Source: Camarhynchus parvulus | Taxonomy: Eukaryota; Chordata; Aves; Passeriformes; Thraupidae | Assembly: GCF_901933205.1 (NCBI RefSeq) | Contig: NC_044597.1 | Location: forward strand, 3,088,126 to 3,152,125 | Direction of reading: 5' to 3' | DNA length: 64,000 nt | Shown here: positions 36,488 to 55,100 of the stretch, one piece after another | Layout: each line of letters begins with the position of its first letter | Numbering within the stretch: the stretch's first letter is position 1 | The notes under the pieces: generated by a model | What the model was told of the DNA's origin: nothing | Databases searched by the model: none | The model's input: only the letters and a program-made list of their open reading frames with translations | Translations under genes and position numbers: made by a program

Positions 36488-36493
36488 TTTATT
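36488..36493 (-). terminator. Proximal poly(A) signal of FKBP10
   Basis: TTTATT on the plus strand, AATAAA in gene sense, about 176 nt after the stop. A distal one lies at 35869-35874. Confidence 0.5.
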
Positions 36494-36668
36494 AGCTGGG
36501 GGCTGAGTTTTTCTGCTCAGGAGAAGTCATCAAAATATCCTCAGTTAATAAGAGGTGAAAATCAAAACCCAACCCCCTGCAGGATGGAGAGGGGCAGGGG
36601 GCAGATCCCAGGGTGGGAGAGCAGCCATGACATGGCAAGGATGAGTCCAGAACAGCAGGGGCTGCCCC

Positions 36669-43998
<7,330 letters not shown>

Positions 43999-44213
43999 GG
44001 CGCTGGGGCTGAGGCGGCGGAAGGGAAGGAGGAGGGCGGGGGGTTCAGGACGCCCCTTTCCTGCCCGGGACGCCCCTTGCCTTCGCTTCCCTCCGCCCGC
44101 CCAGCCCGGCCCGCCTGGAATTTCTGTAGACGTGTCCGGGCCCCGCCGCGCTCCCCCCGCCGCGCCGGGAGCGGACACCGCGGCACGGAGCGATCCACGG
44201 CGGGAGGGGTCAT

Positions 44214-44385
44214 TCCTTTCCCCTCTTTTGTTTTTCCTCTTCGTTTTTTCCCCCTCCTTTATTTATTTCTCTTCTTCCCCCCTTTCCCCCTTTTCCTCTT
44301 TTTTTACCCTCCTATTTTTTTCCTCCTCCCTCTCATTATTTAATCTCTTTCTCTTTCTTTCTTTTTTTTTTTCCTTGGGCAGCTC
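44214..44385. repeat. Polypyrimidine tract upstream of FKBP10
   Basis: About 170 nt almost wholly C and T on the plus strand, with a second CCT run at 44454-44485. Confidence 0.85.
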
Positions 44386-45370
44386 CTCCTCTGTGCGGCT
44401 GCAGGCCCAGCCCGGCCCTGCCCGTCCCGGCCCCAGGTCCTAGCGCTGCTGTGCCTCCTCCTCCTCCTCCTCCTCTTCTTCCTTCTGCCCCTGCCAGCTC
44501 ATTGCACCCGGCCCAAGATGCTGCTGCTCAGTCCCAGCAGCTCGGGAGAGTAAATAAAAGGAATTAAGTGTTTTAATAACGAGTCTGCTGCTGGCAGAGC
44601 CTTTACTCAGAAATGTGAAATTCTCCCAGCAGTCCTTCCCAGACAAACACAGCCTCAAACTCTCACAGAGGTGATGCCCACACATCCCGGCTCCCCCAAA
44701 TCCATCGGCAAGAAACAGGTCCCGTGGCAAGAGCCTTTGGTGAGTGCCAGGTGGGAAATGCAACAGGCTTTGGACCCAAACCCAAATCCCAGCCCGGCCC
44801 CTCTGAGGCTCAGTGCTCCAGTGAGAGAAACAGCTCCAGCCAAGCACCATCAGCTCCCCCAGCTCAGCCCCGGGGGATTTGCACCCCACACCGGGGGGAG
44901 CACCCTCAGCACGGCTCGGAGCAGCCTGGGGGGACACGAGTGAGTGCTGACAGGGGTGCTGGCACCACAGCAGCGCCCTCTGCTCCGCAGGGAGAAACCT
45001 CAGCTGCGTCCTGGCTGCTGCCCTGTGCAGTGACATCCCTCAGTGCCACCGTCCAGCCAGCGACAGAGCTCTGGGTTTGGGCCGGGGCCACTGCGGCCAT
45101 GCCGAGGCCTGGCACTGGACAGCTCTGGGACCGGGATCTGGCACGGCATAGGGCGTGTGGCCTCGGGCTTGGCACGGGCCAGCGGCGGGGACACCTCCGG
45201 CCACCGCTGGCCTGAGGAATCCACCCGCGCACAGTGCTGCTGAGGCATCTGGCTCTGCGCATCCCCCGCGCAGCCCCCGCGCAGCCCCCGCGGGGCCGGC
45301 GGAGCCGCACTAAGACCCTGCGCGCTCGCCACGCACCGCCCATCCCCGCTGCTGCCCGCCCCCTGCGCGG

Positions 45371-45553
45371 GGCCCGGCGTGGAGCGCTGCGCGGGGCGGT
45401 GCGCGGGGCCCGGCGTGGAGCGCTGCGTGGAGCGCTGCGCGGAGCAGTGCGCAGGGCGGTGCGCGGGCTCTGCGCGGAGCAGTGCGCGGGCGCTGCGTGG
45501 AGCACTGCGCGGGGCGGTGCGCGGGCAGTGCGCGGGCAGTGCGCGGCAGCAGG
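45371..45553 (+). repeat. GC-rich degenerate repeat before the P3H4 start codon
   Basis: Many variants of gcgctgcgcgg, gcggtgcgcggg and gagcagtgcg in tandem, ending just before the ATG. Probably 5' UTR and promoter. Confidence 0.75.
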
Positions 45554-45554
45554 G

Positions 45555-48500
45555 ATGGGCGGCGCGGTGCCGGTACCGGTGCCGGTAGCGCGGGCGCTGC
45601 TGGCGGTGCTGGCGGCGGGGCTGTGCGCGGCGCAGTACGAGCAGTACAGCGTGCGCGGCTTCCCCGCGGCCGCGCTGGAGCCGCTGCAGAGCGCCTACGA
45701 GCGGGCGCTGGAGCAGTACGCGGACGCGCAGTGGGCGGAGAGCGCTCAGGCGCTGGAGGCCAGCCTGCGGCTGCACAGGCTGCTGCGGGACAGCGAGGCG
45801 CATTGCCACCGCCGCTGCGCCGGGGAGCCCCCTCCTGCCGGGGAGGGTCCCGCCGCGGAGCCCCGCGGGGAGCGGGAGTGGGAGCGGGAGCTGCGGCTCT
45901 TCGGGCGGCTGCTGCTCCGAGCCGGCTGCCTGCGAGCCTGCAAGCGGGAGCTGCCCGTGTTCCAGCTGCGCTACCCGCCGGCGCAGACCCTGCGCGACTT
46001 CCAGCGCCGCCAGCCCTACCAGTACCTGCACTACGCGCTCTTCAAGGTGAGGCGGTGCAAATGGAAGGGGGAAGGGGTGGGGGGGGTCCTGCTCCTCTGT
46101 CCTGCACCGCTGATCTTTCCATTCCATCCTGCCTCCTGATTGGGCACACCCCTTCCCGGGTCTCATCCTGTGCCTCCTCTTTGACACCCCCATTCTGCAT
46201 CCCCATCCTGTGCCCCCTTCCTACACTGTCAGCCTCTGATCTGCCCACCCTGAACCCCACTCCCATCTATCCGTGCCCCACTCCATCCTGCACCCTGCTG
46301 TCAGGTGCCTCCCCTTTCCTTCCCTCCCCATCTGGCATCCCCCACCAGCTCCTCCATGCTGCCCCTGAGCCGTGGCACGTCAGCATCATCTGGGACACAT
46401 CAGGCAGGACGACTGGGGGGCCCCTGTGGTTGTGTCCCTCTGTCCCACCTTGCATTGTCCCGGTGGCCCAAGGTCTCCCTGGACAGGCAGAGAGCACACA
46501 GGGGCTGCCCCAGCCTGGGGGGCCTGAGGTGGAAGGTTCAGTGCCTCTGTGGTTGTGATGGGACACGTGTCTGGATGGAAAGAAGGAGTTGCTCAGCTTC
46601 ACAGTGCAGATGTGGAGGGAGGTTTTGGGGAGGGAGGTTTCACAAGGCACCCCCCTCGGGTGGCCATGTGCTGGCCAGAGTGGCTCTGGCAGGGGACAGT
46701 GCTCTGGTCAGGGTCTGGTCCCTGGCACCTTCCCCTGCTGGTGCTGTTTTAGCACTCAGCGCTGCAGCCCCACTCACCTGGCAGTGGTGAGGGACTGCCT
46801 GGCTTCATCCTTAATGCCTTTTCCTCTTGCTGCTCTGGCCCAAACCCATTTCATGGATGGGTCGTTCAAACCACCCTCCCTCCCTGCTCACTCCCCTGAA
46901 GCTGCAACCCGAGAGCCCATAAAGCAGCAGGGGCAGCAGCCAGGTCTGATGGGAGTTCTGGAGAGGAGCTGATGTGTGGGTCAAACCCACAGCTCATGGA
47001 TCCTCCTCACACCACGTGGATCACTCCTGGCTGGATGTGGGGGCCCATGAGAGGCTGAGCTGTCCCTGTGCCCACCACGGGCACAGCCAGGAGGTTGGTG
47101 TGGCTGGGGTTACCTGCAGTGTCCATGCTCCCAGATCCTGTCTGTTCATCCCTGCCAGTGGGTGATTGTGCAGTGTGGGTTCAGGGGTGCTCCCCACAAG
47201 GATCACCCCCCTGTCCTGCAGCCCAAGGGTCTGGCTGGGTGCTGAGGCCCCCTTGGCTGCAGCGTGGGTTCAGGCTGCCCTGCAGCAGGTCTCTGCACCT
47301 CCCTCCACAGTCAAATAAGATCGAGAAAGCCGTGTCTGCTGCCCACACCTTCCTGCAGAAAAACCCCAAGCACGAGATGACCTTGAGGTACCTGAACTAC
47401 TACAGGACCATGCTGGATGTGGATGAATACCTGGTCGACCTGGAAGCTCAGCCCTATGAGGTGAGGAGGGGATGGGGCTGGGGCAGGAGAGGGGCTCCCC
47501 AGGGCTCGCAGCCCACCTGGTGCTGCCAAACCCCGAGGGGAGCAGCTCTCCCTCACTGAGCAGGGCTCCTTGCAGCCGATATTCGTGCGGGCAGTGAAGC
47601 TGTACAACGCTGGGGATTTCCGGAGCAGTGCAGCCGACATGGAGCAGGCTCTGGCCGAGTACTACAAGGCCTATGAGGATTGTCTGGCCGGCTGTGAGGG
47701 CGCCTACGAGCTCCAGGAGTTCAAGGATTTCTACCCTGCCATCGCAGGTAGTGGCGGGCTGGGGGACGGCAGATTTGGGGAGGTAATCGGGTCTGCAACA
47801 CCCGACATCTCCCCCCAGACCACTTTGTGAGCGTGCTGCAGTGCAAGGTGGACTGCGAGACCGAGCTCACCCCCAACGTGGGCGGCTACTTCGTGGAGAA
47901 ATTCGTGGCCACCATGTACCACTACCTACAATTCGCTTACTACAAGCGTGAGTGCCGCTGGCAGCGGGGGCTGCGCGTGCCCTGGGGCACCCTGGGGTGC
48001 TGTGCGCCCTGCCAGGGGTGTCACCCCGCGTCAGCTGGCTCTGCTCCCCTCAGTGAACGACGTGCAGGACGCTGTGCGCAGCGTCTCCAGCTACATGCTC
48101 TTCGACCCGGGGGACACAGTGATGCAGCAGAACCTGGTCTATTACCGCTTCCACCGCGAGCGCTGGCGCCTCCAGGAGGAAGATTTCGAGCCACGGCCGG
48201 TGAGCACCCCCCCAGCCCCCCATCCTGTGGCCCTGCACTGCCCAGGGAGGGTCTGACCCAGCCCCTCTCCCCCTGGGAGCCCAGGAAGCCGTGAGGTACC
48301 ACAACCAGACGGCGGCTCAGAAGAAGATGCTGGAGTTCGCCCGGCAGTACCTGCAGGACGACGATGATGAGGTACCTGATGTGGGGTGCAGGGTGCTGTG
48401 TGGGGGGGTTTGATCCCCCAAAGCAGCCCTGGAGCAGAGTGTAGATGAGGCTGCTGAGCCTCCTCCTGCCCTCCTGTGCTGCAGATGGAGGTGGATGGTG

Positions 48501-48646
48501 CTGAGCGGCTGGAGGTGCTGGACCTGCCCTCTGATGGCGAGTTCGAGGGTGAAGGTGACTATGAGGAGGGATTCTTCTCAGAGTGGTGGCAGGAACCCAA
48601 GACCAAAGGAGACAAAGACGACCAAGGTCTGGGGGTCATGCTATAG
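45555..48646 (+). CDS. P3H4: Prolyl 3-hydroxylase family member 4 (SC65), ER collagen-modification scaffold
   Basis: Non-catalytic leprecan-family protein that in mammals forms an ER complex with P3H3 and lysyl hydroxylase 1 for collagen lysine modification. Coding exons: 45555-46046, 47311-47460, 47576-47747, 47819-47947, 48054-48199, 48285-48371, 48485-48646, giving 445 residues (human 437). Signal peptide is residues 1 to about 24, ending LCAAQYEQY. Helical repeat motifs typical of CRTAP/SC65 follow ([16 protein letters not shown] segment, [57 protein letters not shown]). The acidic tail is [20 protein letters not shown]. No dioxygenase domain is present, as expected. The last few residues are uncertain: a weak donor at 48627 could join an exon near 48702. 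Confidence 0.93.
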
Positions 48647-49392
48647 GGCGGGAAGTCTGCTGTCCACACCCCTGGTGCCACCAAACTCTCCTTGTTTGCA
48701 GAGATCCTATGATGAGCCAGGTGAAGGGGGAGCCAGCACCAACTGAGCTGGGTGGTGGTGGCTCTGCAATGCCACCTTGGGGACATCGGGCTTCGGGCTC
48801 CTCCCAGCCACCGGTAGAAACTCAGACTCGTGGGGAGGGGCCAATCCTGCCCAGCATCCTGCAGCAGGGCTGGCTTTGCTGGCACAGCCCAACTCCCATC
48901 AGTGGAACACCAGCAGCCCCGAAGGTCCCTGCCTGCCCAGGAGCCTGGGCCACCCCTGTCCCCAGTGCCCCAGGAGCCCTGACCAGCAGTGATGCCCCAC
49001 AGCCCTGGGGATTTCTGTGTCCTTCAGCTGCTCCCCAGGATCTGTGGATGATGCACCAGGATTGACCCCTGTGTTGTCTTGATGGGCTTGGGGGGCTACC
49101 CCTACTTTGGGAGCAGTGCACAATGCTGCTGGAGCTGCTCCTGCCCCTTCCTGAGGCTCCTGCTCCTGTTCCTCCAGCCTCCCAGGCAATCTGCCAGCTC
49201 CCCTTGGACTCCCCAGCCTGGTGCTACAGAGGGCTCCTGGTGTGTCACCTCCCTGTGCCACCACAGGGTGAAGCTGAGGTGCCCATGCCCTGCCTGTGCC
49301 TTGAAATTTTGCTACACCAGCCCTCTCTAGCCTTAAGCTCCATTAATTTAAGATTTCCCTTCTTTTTATATGTTTACTGGTGCTGAACTTTT

Positions 49393-49398
49393 AATAAA
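49393..49398 (+). terminator. Poly(A) signal of P3H4
   Basis: AATAAA about 750 nt after the stop, followed by T-rich sequence. Confidence 0.6.
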
Positions 49399-50617
49399 AT
49401 CCAGACTGGTCTTTTCAAGGCTGCCTCCACCTTCCATGTGCTGGGATCCAGGAGCTCAGGGTAGGAGAGGCTCTGCTGTGGGAGAGGAAGGGATGAGTTC
49501 GGGCCTGGATGTCCCCACAGATGAGCTGGGAGGAGTTTTGGGGACCCATGGAGGCCATGAGAGCAGCCAGGCTCCTGTGAGGCTCTGGGTTCCATGAGGG
49601 GCACCCCAAAAGGGATCCATGACCCCCCCATTGAGGCCGGCAGGTGAGGTAGGGGGGAGAGCTTCACGTGGCTGGAGGGCAGCATGTCCTGCCCCATATG
49701 GGTCTCTGGGGTGTGATATCCATGAGCTGATGGTTGTTTTGGGGTGCAGCACTGTGACACTGCTCCTTGGGGATGCTCCTGCATCCCCCGATGGATGGGG
49801 TGGCAGGGTGGGGTGACCTCCTGTGTTTTGGGGCCCGCTGGGGGTCTCTGTTGGTGCCCACAAACCGGTGCCAGTCCTAGGCACGAGGCACAGGGCAGTG
49901 TGTGGCTGCTCACTCCTCCCTGCCCTGTTCCCTCCTGCTCCGCATGGAAATTGGCTACGAGGACTGAAACTGAGAGGCTGAATCACAGCGTTGGCCCCGG
50001 GGGTGGGAAGGGATGGGAATGGAAGGAAGGGGGTGGCAAGAGGCTGCCAGCACCCCACCCTGCCCTGCCTGGAACCCCTGCTCACCGGGGCTTTTCCAGC
50101 TCTGCAGGGCAGGGGGCAGCGGCTGAGCCCCCAGAGCCGTGGGCAAAGCTCAGCGCTGGGGGAGGCAGCGCTGGGAGGGGGCACCCGCTGCACCCTGCGC
50201 CGGGACAGGGCTGTCCTGTCACCTGGGAGGAGCTGGGTTTGTCACCGATGGGTCACAGCCACCCGGGAGGGGAGTGCCAGCCCGCTGGGGTGTGGCCGGC
50301 GGCACAAGCAGAGGATGAGCGGGGATCGCAGCTGGACAAAGGCTTGTGGATCTTCCCAACAGCTGGGCGAGGGTGGCACTGGGCCCACGGGGCCTCCGCC
50401 CTGCTCTGACACACTCCTGGGCACCGTGTCGCCTCCCCAGCCCCAGCTCCTCCCTCCTGATCTCCGGGCACCAGGCAGAGCCCCTCGCAGCCGTGGGGCG
50501 CCCGGGGTCCCTGTCCTGCAGCCGCTGGATGTGCATCCATCGCTCCTGGCAGCGCCAGGCAGGAGCAGCAGCTCCGGGAGAGGAGGTGGGAGCCGGCAGC
50601 GGCTGTGACCTGAGCAT

Positions 50618-50722
50618 GGCCACCGTCCTGTCCCCCAGGACACCGTCCTGTCCCTCATGTCACCGTCCTGTCCTCATGTCACCGTCCTGTCCCTCATGTC
50701 ACCGTCCTGTCCCCCAGGACAC
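50618..50722. repeat. ~20 bp minisatellite
   Basis: Five to six copies of caccgtcctgtccctcatgt or the variant caccgtcctgtcccccagga. Confidence 0.9.
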
Positions 50723-50790
50723 AGAGTGGAGCTGCGGGGCAGTGCCGGGGGGGCAGAGATGGGATGCAGTGACTGGTTTGGGACATGGAG

Positions 50791-50831
50791 AGGGGATGCA
50801 GGGGATGCAGGGGATGCAGGGGATGCAGGGG
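50791..50831. repeat. (ggggatgca)n short minisatellite
   Basis: Four to five tandem copies of a 9-10 bp unit, followed near 50945-50970 by (ccgtg)n. Confidence 0.9.
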
Positions 50832-51390
50832 CACGGCTGCAGCAAGCTGGGTCACACCGGGGCGCTTCCCTGACACCCTCGACCTTGAGCAAGAGGGGAG
50901 CACGAATGAGATTTCTGGCTGACGCCTCAGCTGCGCTGTGCCCTGCCGTGCCGTGCCGTGCCGTGCCGTGCCCATTTCCTTGCGCCGAGAGCTCTCTGGC
51001 TGCGCTCCGGATCTCAGCGCACAGCCATGAATTCCCTTTTTCTTGCAGGGGCGGTGGAAGCGCTGTCTCTCACCTCCCTTCGCAGCTGAGAATCCCCGCC
51101 TGGCAGCGCTCGCTGCCAGACGTACCAGGGAACCGTACAGGCGGCGGGGGGTGCAGGATGCTCCCTCCTCATCCTCACCGGGGCACAATCCTCCTGCTCC
51201 CCACACCTGGGGGTCCTGAGGTGGGCTGGGACGTATCCAACGGATGACTCGGGCACTGGGTGACGGCGGCTTCGCCCGGGACGCGGCGGCAGCACCCGGC
51301 TGGACCGGTCCGGCGGGGACCGGATTGACACAGGGCCAGCAGCCCCGAGCCCTTCCCGAGCGCCGCTTCCCGCCGCCCCCGCGCTCCTGC

Positions 51391-51490
51391 CTCGGGGGTT
51401 CCCCGCACGGCCCCGGGGGTCCCCGCACGGCCCCGGGGGTCCCCGCACGGCCCCGGGGGTCCCGCACGGCCCCGGGGGTCCCCCCGAGCC
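51391..51490. repeat. 20-bp GC-rich minisatellite near the JUP promoter
   Basis: Four to five copies of gtccccgcacggccccgggg. Confidence 0.9.
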
Positions 51491-51538
51491 CCCGGCCCCG
51501 CCCATGGGCGGGTCCCGGCCCCACCTGGCCGCGCCCAC

Positions 51539-51843
51539 TGACGTCACCCAGGTGGTCCCCTCGTGGTCGCGCCCTTGCTCCGCCGCCGCCGCGCCCCGCC
51601 CACCCCGCCCCGCTGTCCAATCACCTGTGGGCAGGGGGCGGGGCGGCCGCGCCCCCGCCAATGGGGAGCGGATAAACACGTCCGGCGGGGGCGGGGCCTG
51701 GCGGGGCCAGGGGTTGATGGGCGTGCAGGGCAGCCAATAGCGAAGGGGAAGCGCGGGGGCGGGGCCTGTGGTGGGCGGGGCGTGGCGCGGGGCGCTGCTC
51801 GCCTTTTGTTCGGGCAGGAGCGGGCGGGCGGCGGAGAGCGACG
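51539..51843 (+). promoter_or_regulatory. JUP: Probable JUP promoter and non-coding exon 1
   Basis: CpG-rich block with a perfect TGACGTCA CRE (51539-51546), CCAAT boxes at 51617, 51658 and 51734, and several GC boxes (ggggcggggcc). A likely first exon ends at 51843 before a gtgagc donor. JUP has a non-coding first exon in mammals, and this is the only strong CpG promoter upstream of the coding exons. The exon limit is inferred. Confidence 0.6.
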
Positions 51844-52166
51844 GTGAGCGGGGCTCGGACACCGGGATCGGGCGGGGAGGGACGGTGAGTGGGGTCTCGG
51901 TACCGGGAACGGGCGGGGAGGGACGGTGGCCGGGGCACTGGGAACGGGTGGCGGCGGTGGTGAGCGGGACTGGCGCACCGGGCGCGGGAAGCGACGGTGA
52001 GCGGGGCGGGGCACCGGGAGCGACGGTGAGTGGAGCCGAGTCAGCGAGCATCGGGCATGGGGGACCGGCGGTGAGCGGCAATAGGCCGGCGGAACCGGGC
52101 AGGGGTCGCTCCGGTGAGCGGGGAGGGTCCGGAGGACCGGGCTGGCGGGGAGCGGTCCGGTGAGCA
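51841..52166 (+). repeat. Array of duplicated gtgagc donors after JUP exon 1
   Basis: cgg followed by tgagc/tgagt recurs with donor GTs near 51844, 51885, 51960, 51997, 52026, 52071, 52114 and 52160, and a decayed copy near 51926. Between them are gcaccggga and ggcggggaggg blocks. Confidence 0.8.
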
Positions 52167-55100
52167 GAGTTGGGGCGGCCGGGACGGGGCCAGGGCCGTG
52201 GCTGTCGGTTGTTCCGGGCTGGGCTGCACCGGACTCCGCCGCGCGGCGCTGGGGAGCGGCCGCGCTCGGGGCGGGGAGGAGCCGGCTGTCCGGGCCGGGC
52301 AGCGCCCGGGCGTCCCGGCTCGGCCCCGCTGCCGCCGTCGGGGGCAGCGCTCCCCGTGTGCTGCCCGGGAGCTCGGCCGGTCCTGCGCGGCACCAGCTGG
52401 GCGGGTCCTCCATGGGCAGCCGGGCTGTCCCGGCCCTTCCCGGTGCCGAGTCGCGGCTCCGCGCTCCGGTGCGAGGCGCTGACTCTGTCCCCGGCCCCGC
52501 CCGGAGCTGCCGCTGGGCGGGCGAGGCCCTGGCATGGCGCTCGCCCGGTGCTGCGGGGCTCTTACGCAAACCGGGCTGCTCCGTGCCCACAGCCACACCT
52601 GGGGACACCGCCTGCTGCTCTTGAGGCCGCCTCGGATCGCCTCGACATCGCTGTCCCTACCCGTGGGACCGGGGCTACGCTTCGCCCACTGCCTGGCATG
52701 TGAGGTCTGGGGGCTGAGAGGGTCCAGGGGGGTCCTGGCATCGCCCCGACAGCCCCCCGCGGGTGAGGGGTGCAGGGCACGGTGAGCACAGGGGGTCCCA
52801 GCTGAGCCCCGGACAGCGGACATCCGCACCGGGAAACGGCGGGGGGAGCGAAACTTGGCTGTTTGTCTGATGTTTGGAGAGGAGAGAGCGCTCTAATTGC
52901 GTTAGCTGAGTGATTAGCTTAATTAATCAGGTTTACAGCACAGATGAAAGGATAATGCTGAAATGTTGCTGGGAGTTGCCCGGAGAAGGCAAACGTGGGC
53001 TGTCATACGAGCAACGTGTGCTGGGAGAGGAGCGTGAGCGCTCAGGAGGGGACGGGACAGGGTGACCTGTGCCACCATTGTGCCTGCCCGGGTGTGGGAC
53101 CATCAGCCTGCACCCTCTCCGGCCAGGCTGGGAGTCCCTGCGCCCTCGGCTTCCCCATAACGCTGTTGGTGTGCCTGGGTGAGTCCCATGCCTGGTTTCA
53201 GCTTCCCCATACCAGAAGGGAGGTGGGGGCTGGGGACACAGCCCCGTGACACAGCTTCCCCCAGTGGCTTCACCTCCTGCTCCAGCCCACGTCGTGCTGG
53301 TTTTGGCGCTGGTGCCAGCCCCGAGCAGCTCGCAGCTCCGGTGTGTCCGTCTGCCGTTGGCTGCTGGGGAGCCGGGGGTGCAGCGTCTCCCCGCCAGCTG
53401 CGGGGATGGGGCTGGAGCCGTGACGGGGGCGTTTGCTCCGGGCTGGCAGCCGCAGCCAGGGCAGGTGCAGTGTCCGCGGGGGCTGCTCCGGGCTCCGCTC
53501 TCGGAGTGTCCGGTCCAGCCGGAAACAGGGATGAGAAAATTACAGGGGTCCATTTCTGTGTCCTTGTCGGTGTCGGAGCTGGCTGGAAGGGTGCAGGGCA
53601 CCCACTGGAACTGCGTTTGCACATCTGAAGCCTGTTATCTCTCATTGTTTTGGAGGAATTCCGTGAAGTGTCATGAAAAACCCATTTTTACTGCTAATTT
53701 GGCTTAAACAAGTTGGCCATCGGGACGGGGACGCGCAGAGCTCCTGGCAGCGGTGGCTGAGGGTTGTTCTCCCTCCTTTCACTGCGCTCGCTGTGCAGGA
53801 GCAGGGACAGACGCGCGTCCCCAGGGCTCAGGGCGCTGGGGAAAGGTGGGGCGGCCGTGCGGGGCCCTCTCTGAGACAATGGCGTTCCAGTCTATTGTCT
53901 GGGCGATGTGCCGTGTCCTTGCCGGCTCCAGGAAGCGCGTTCATCCCCGGGAGGGGCCGGGGAGACGAGCCGGGCTGCAGGGAGGGGTCTCCTGGGGCTG
54001 GGTGTGCGAGTAGTTTGTGCTCCGTGCCTGGGGTAGCGCGGGTGGATCGTGGCCGGGCTGCAGGCCGGGGACATTGAGGGATGTCCCCTCTGGTCCTGGT
54101 GCCGCATTTCAGTGTGTCATCCGGCGCTGCCCTAATCCTATTAACTCACCCCTTTGTTTCCCCCACCTGAAAGCCTCACTCAGCCGGGCAGGCACTGCGG
54201 TACAGCTGCACGGCTCCTGCAGCCCAGCCCGTTCCTGGGGAGGACGGCTTCCCTTCAAGACTGTGGTTTGGTGTGGGAGCGCTTGATGGGATTTGGCTTT
54301 TTATCACACTTCCAGATCTCCGGGATTTAAGACGGCGCTTTTGCCGGGCGCGCTGCCGCTCGCAGATGGCAGAGCCTGGGAGAGGAGCTGCCCTTGGCCC
54401 CGCTCCGCAGGCTGGGGGAGCGGAGCCTCTCTCTGCGCAGAGAACTTGCAGAACTTTAATTGCAGCATCTGTACCGACGCTTGTGCTGGTTTTGAAGGTT
54501 TAAATTAGACTGGCTTCTAATTAACAGGAGTTAAAAAGAAATGTTGTGTCTGTTACAGCAGTACGAGCCTAACTCCGGGTTCAGGTGGTGCTTCCCCACC
54601 TAGACAGGGTGTGTGGGCACCCAGGGCTGGGGGTGGCTGGTCAGTCTCAGCCCCGTGGGGTGTCCCAGGTGGGTCTGTGAGAACGGACACGGCTGGGGAT
54701 GGCAGCTCTGGAGGACATCGGTGCCTTGAATCCCATTCTCTGCTCTGGCAGGGTTGATTTTACCCCTCTTTGCTCATGGACAGACTTGACAAAGATATGG
54801 ACAAGGGCATGGGAAGGTGCAAGTACTCCCTCCCCCAAAAAGCTTAAAACCTGACCTCAGCACCGTGTCTGTGCTTAAGCAGGGCTGGCTTTGCAGCCAC
54901 ACCCGGTTTGTCGATGGCTGTGCGGGCTGGGCAGGGGGGAGGTGAAGATGTTTCTATTTAAGCAGAGGTTTGAAATACCCTTCTAAATCCACCATCCCCG
55001 ATGGGTTCCGCGGCGGCTGCTGGCGGCCCTGGAGGCATCCTGGCACGCCTTGGACTCTGAGCTCGGGAATCGCTTTGGGAGCGGGGCAGGAGCCTCGAGC

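Larger units (their letters stand above)
34674..36668. other. NT5C3B 3' UTR and FKBP10 3' UTR, convergent
   Basis: About 2 kb between the two stop codons. NT5C3B has AATAAA at 35531. FKBP10 has AATAAA on the minus strand at 36488-36493 and 35869-35874. No other feature seen. Confidence 0.6.
43999..45554. promoter_or_regulatory. Shared intergenic region of divergent FKBP10 and P3H4
   Basis: 1.56 kb between the two start codons. It holds a GC-rich FKBP10 5' end, a long pyrimidine tract (44214-44385), a unique middle part, and a GC-rich repeat up to P3H4. Start sites cannot be read from sequence alone. Confidence 0.6.
49410..51538. other. Intergenic region P3H4 to JUP
   Basis: No exon supported. 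It is GC-rich with several minisatellites. Long ORFs on both strands here look like composition effects. Confidence 0.6.

Noticed and set aside
45000..46193. 397-codon minus-strand frame over P3H4 exon 1
   Set aside because: Shadow of a GC-rich exon and GC-rich repeat; no domain, and P3H4 on the plus strand explains the coding signal.
51014..52393. Long Pro/Arg-rich frames on both strands around the JUP promoter
   Set aside because: Low-complexity CpG-island composition with minisatellites; no recognisable domain or splice structure.
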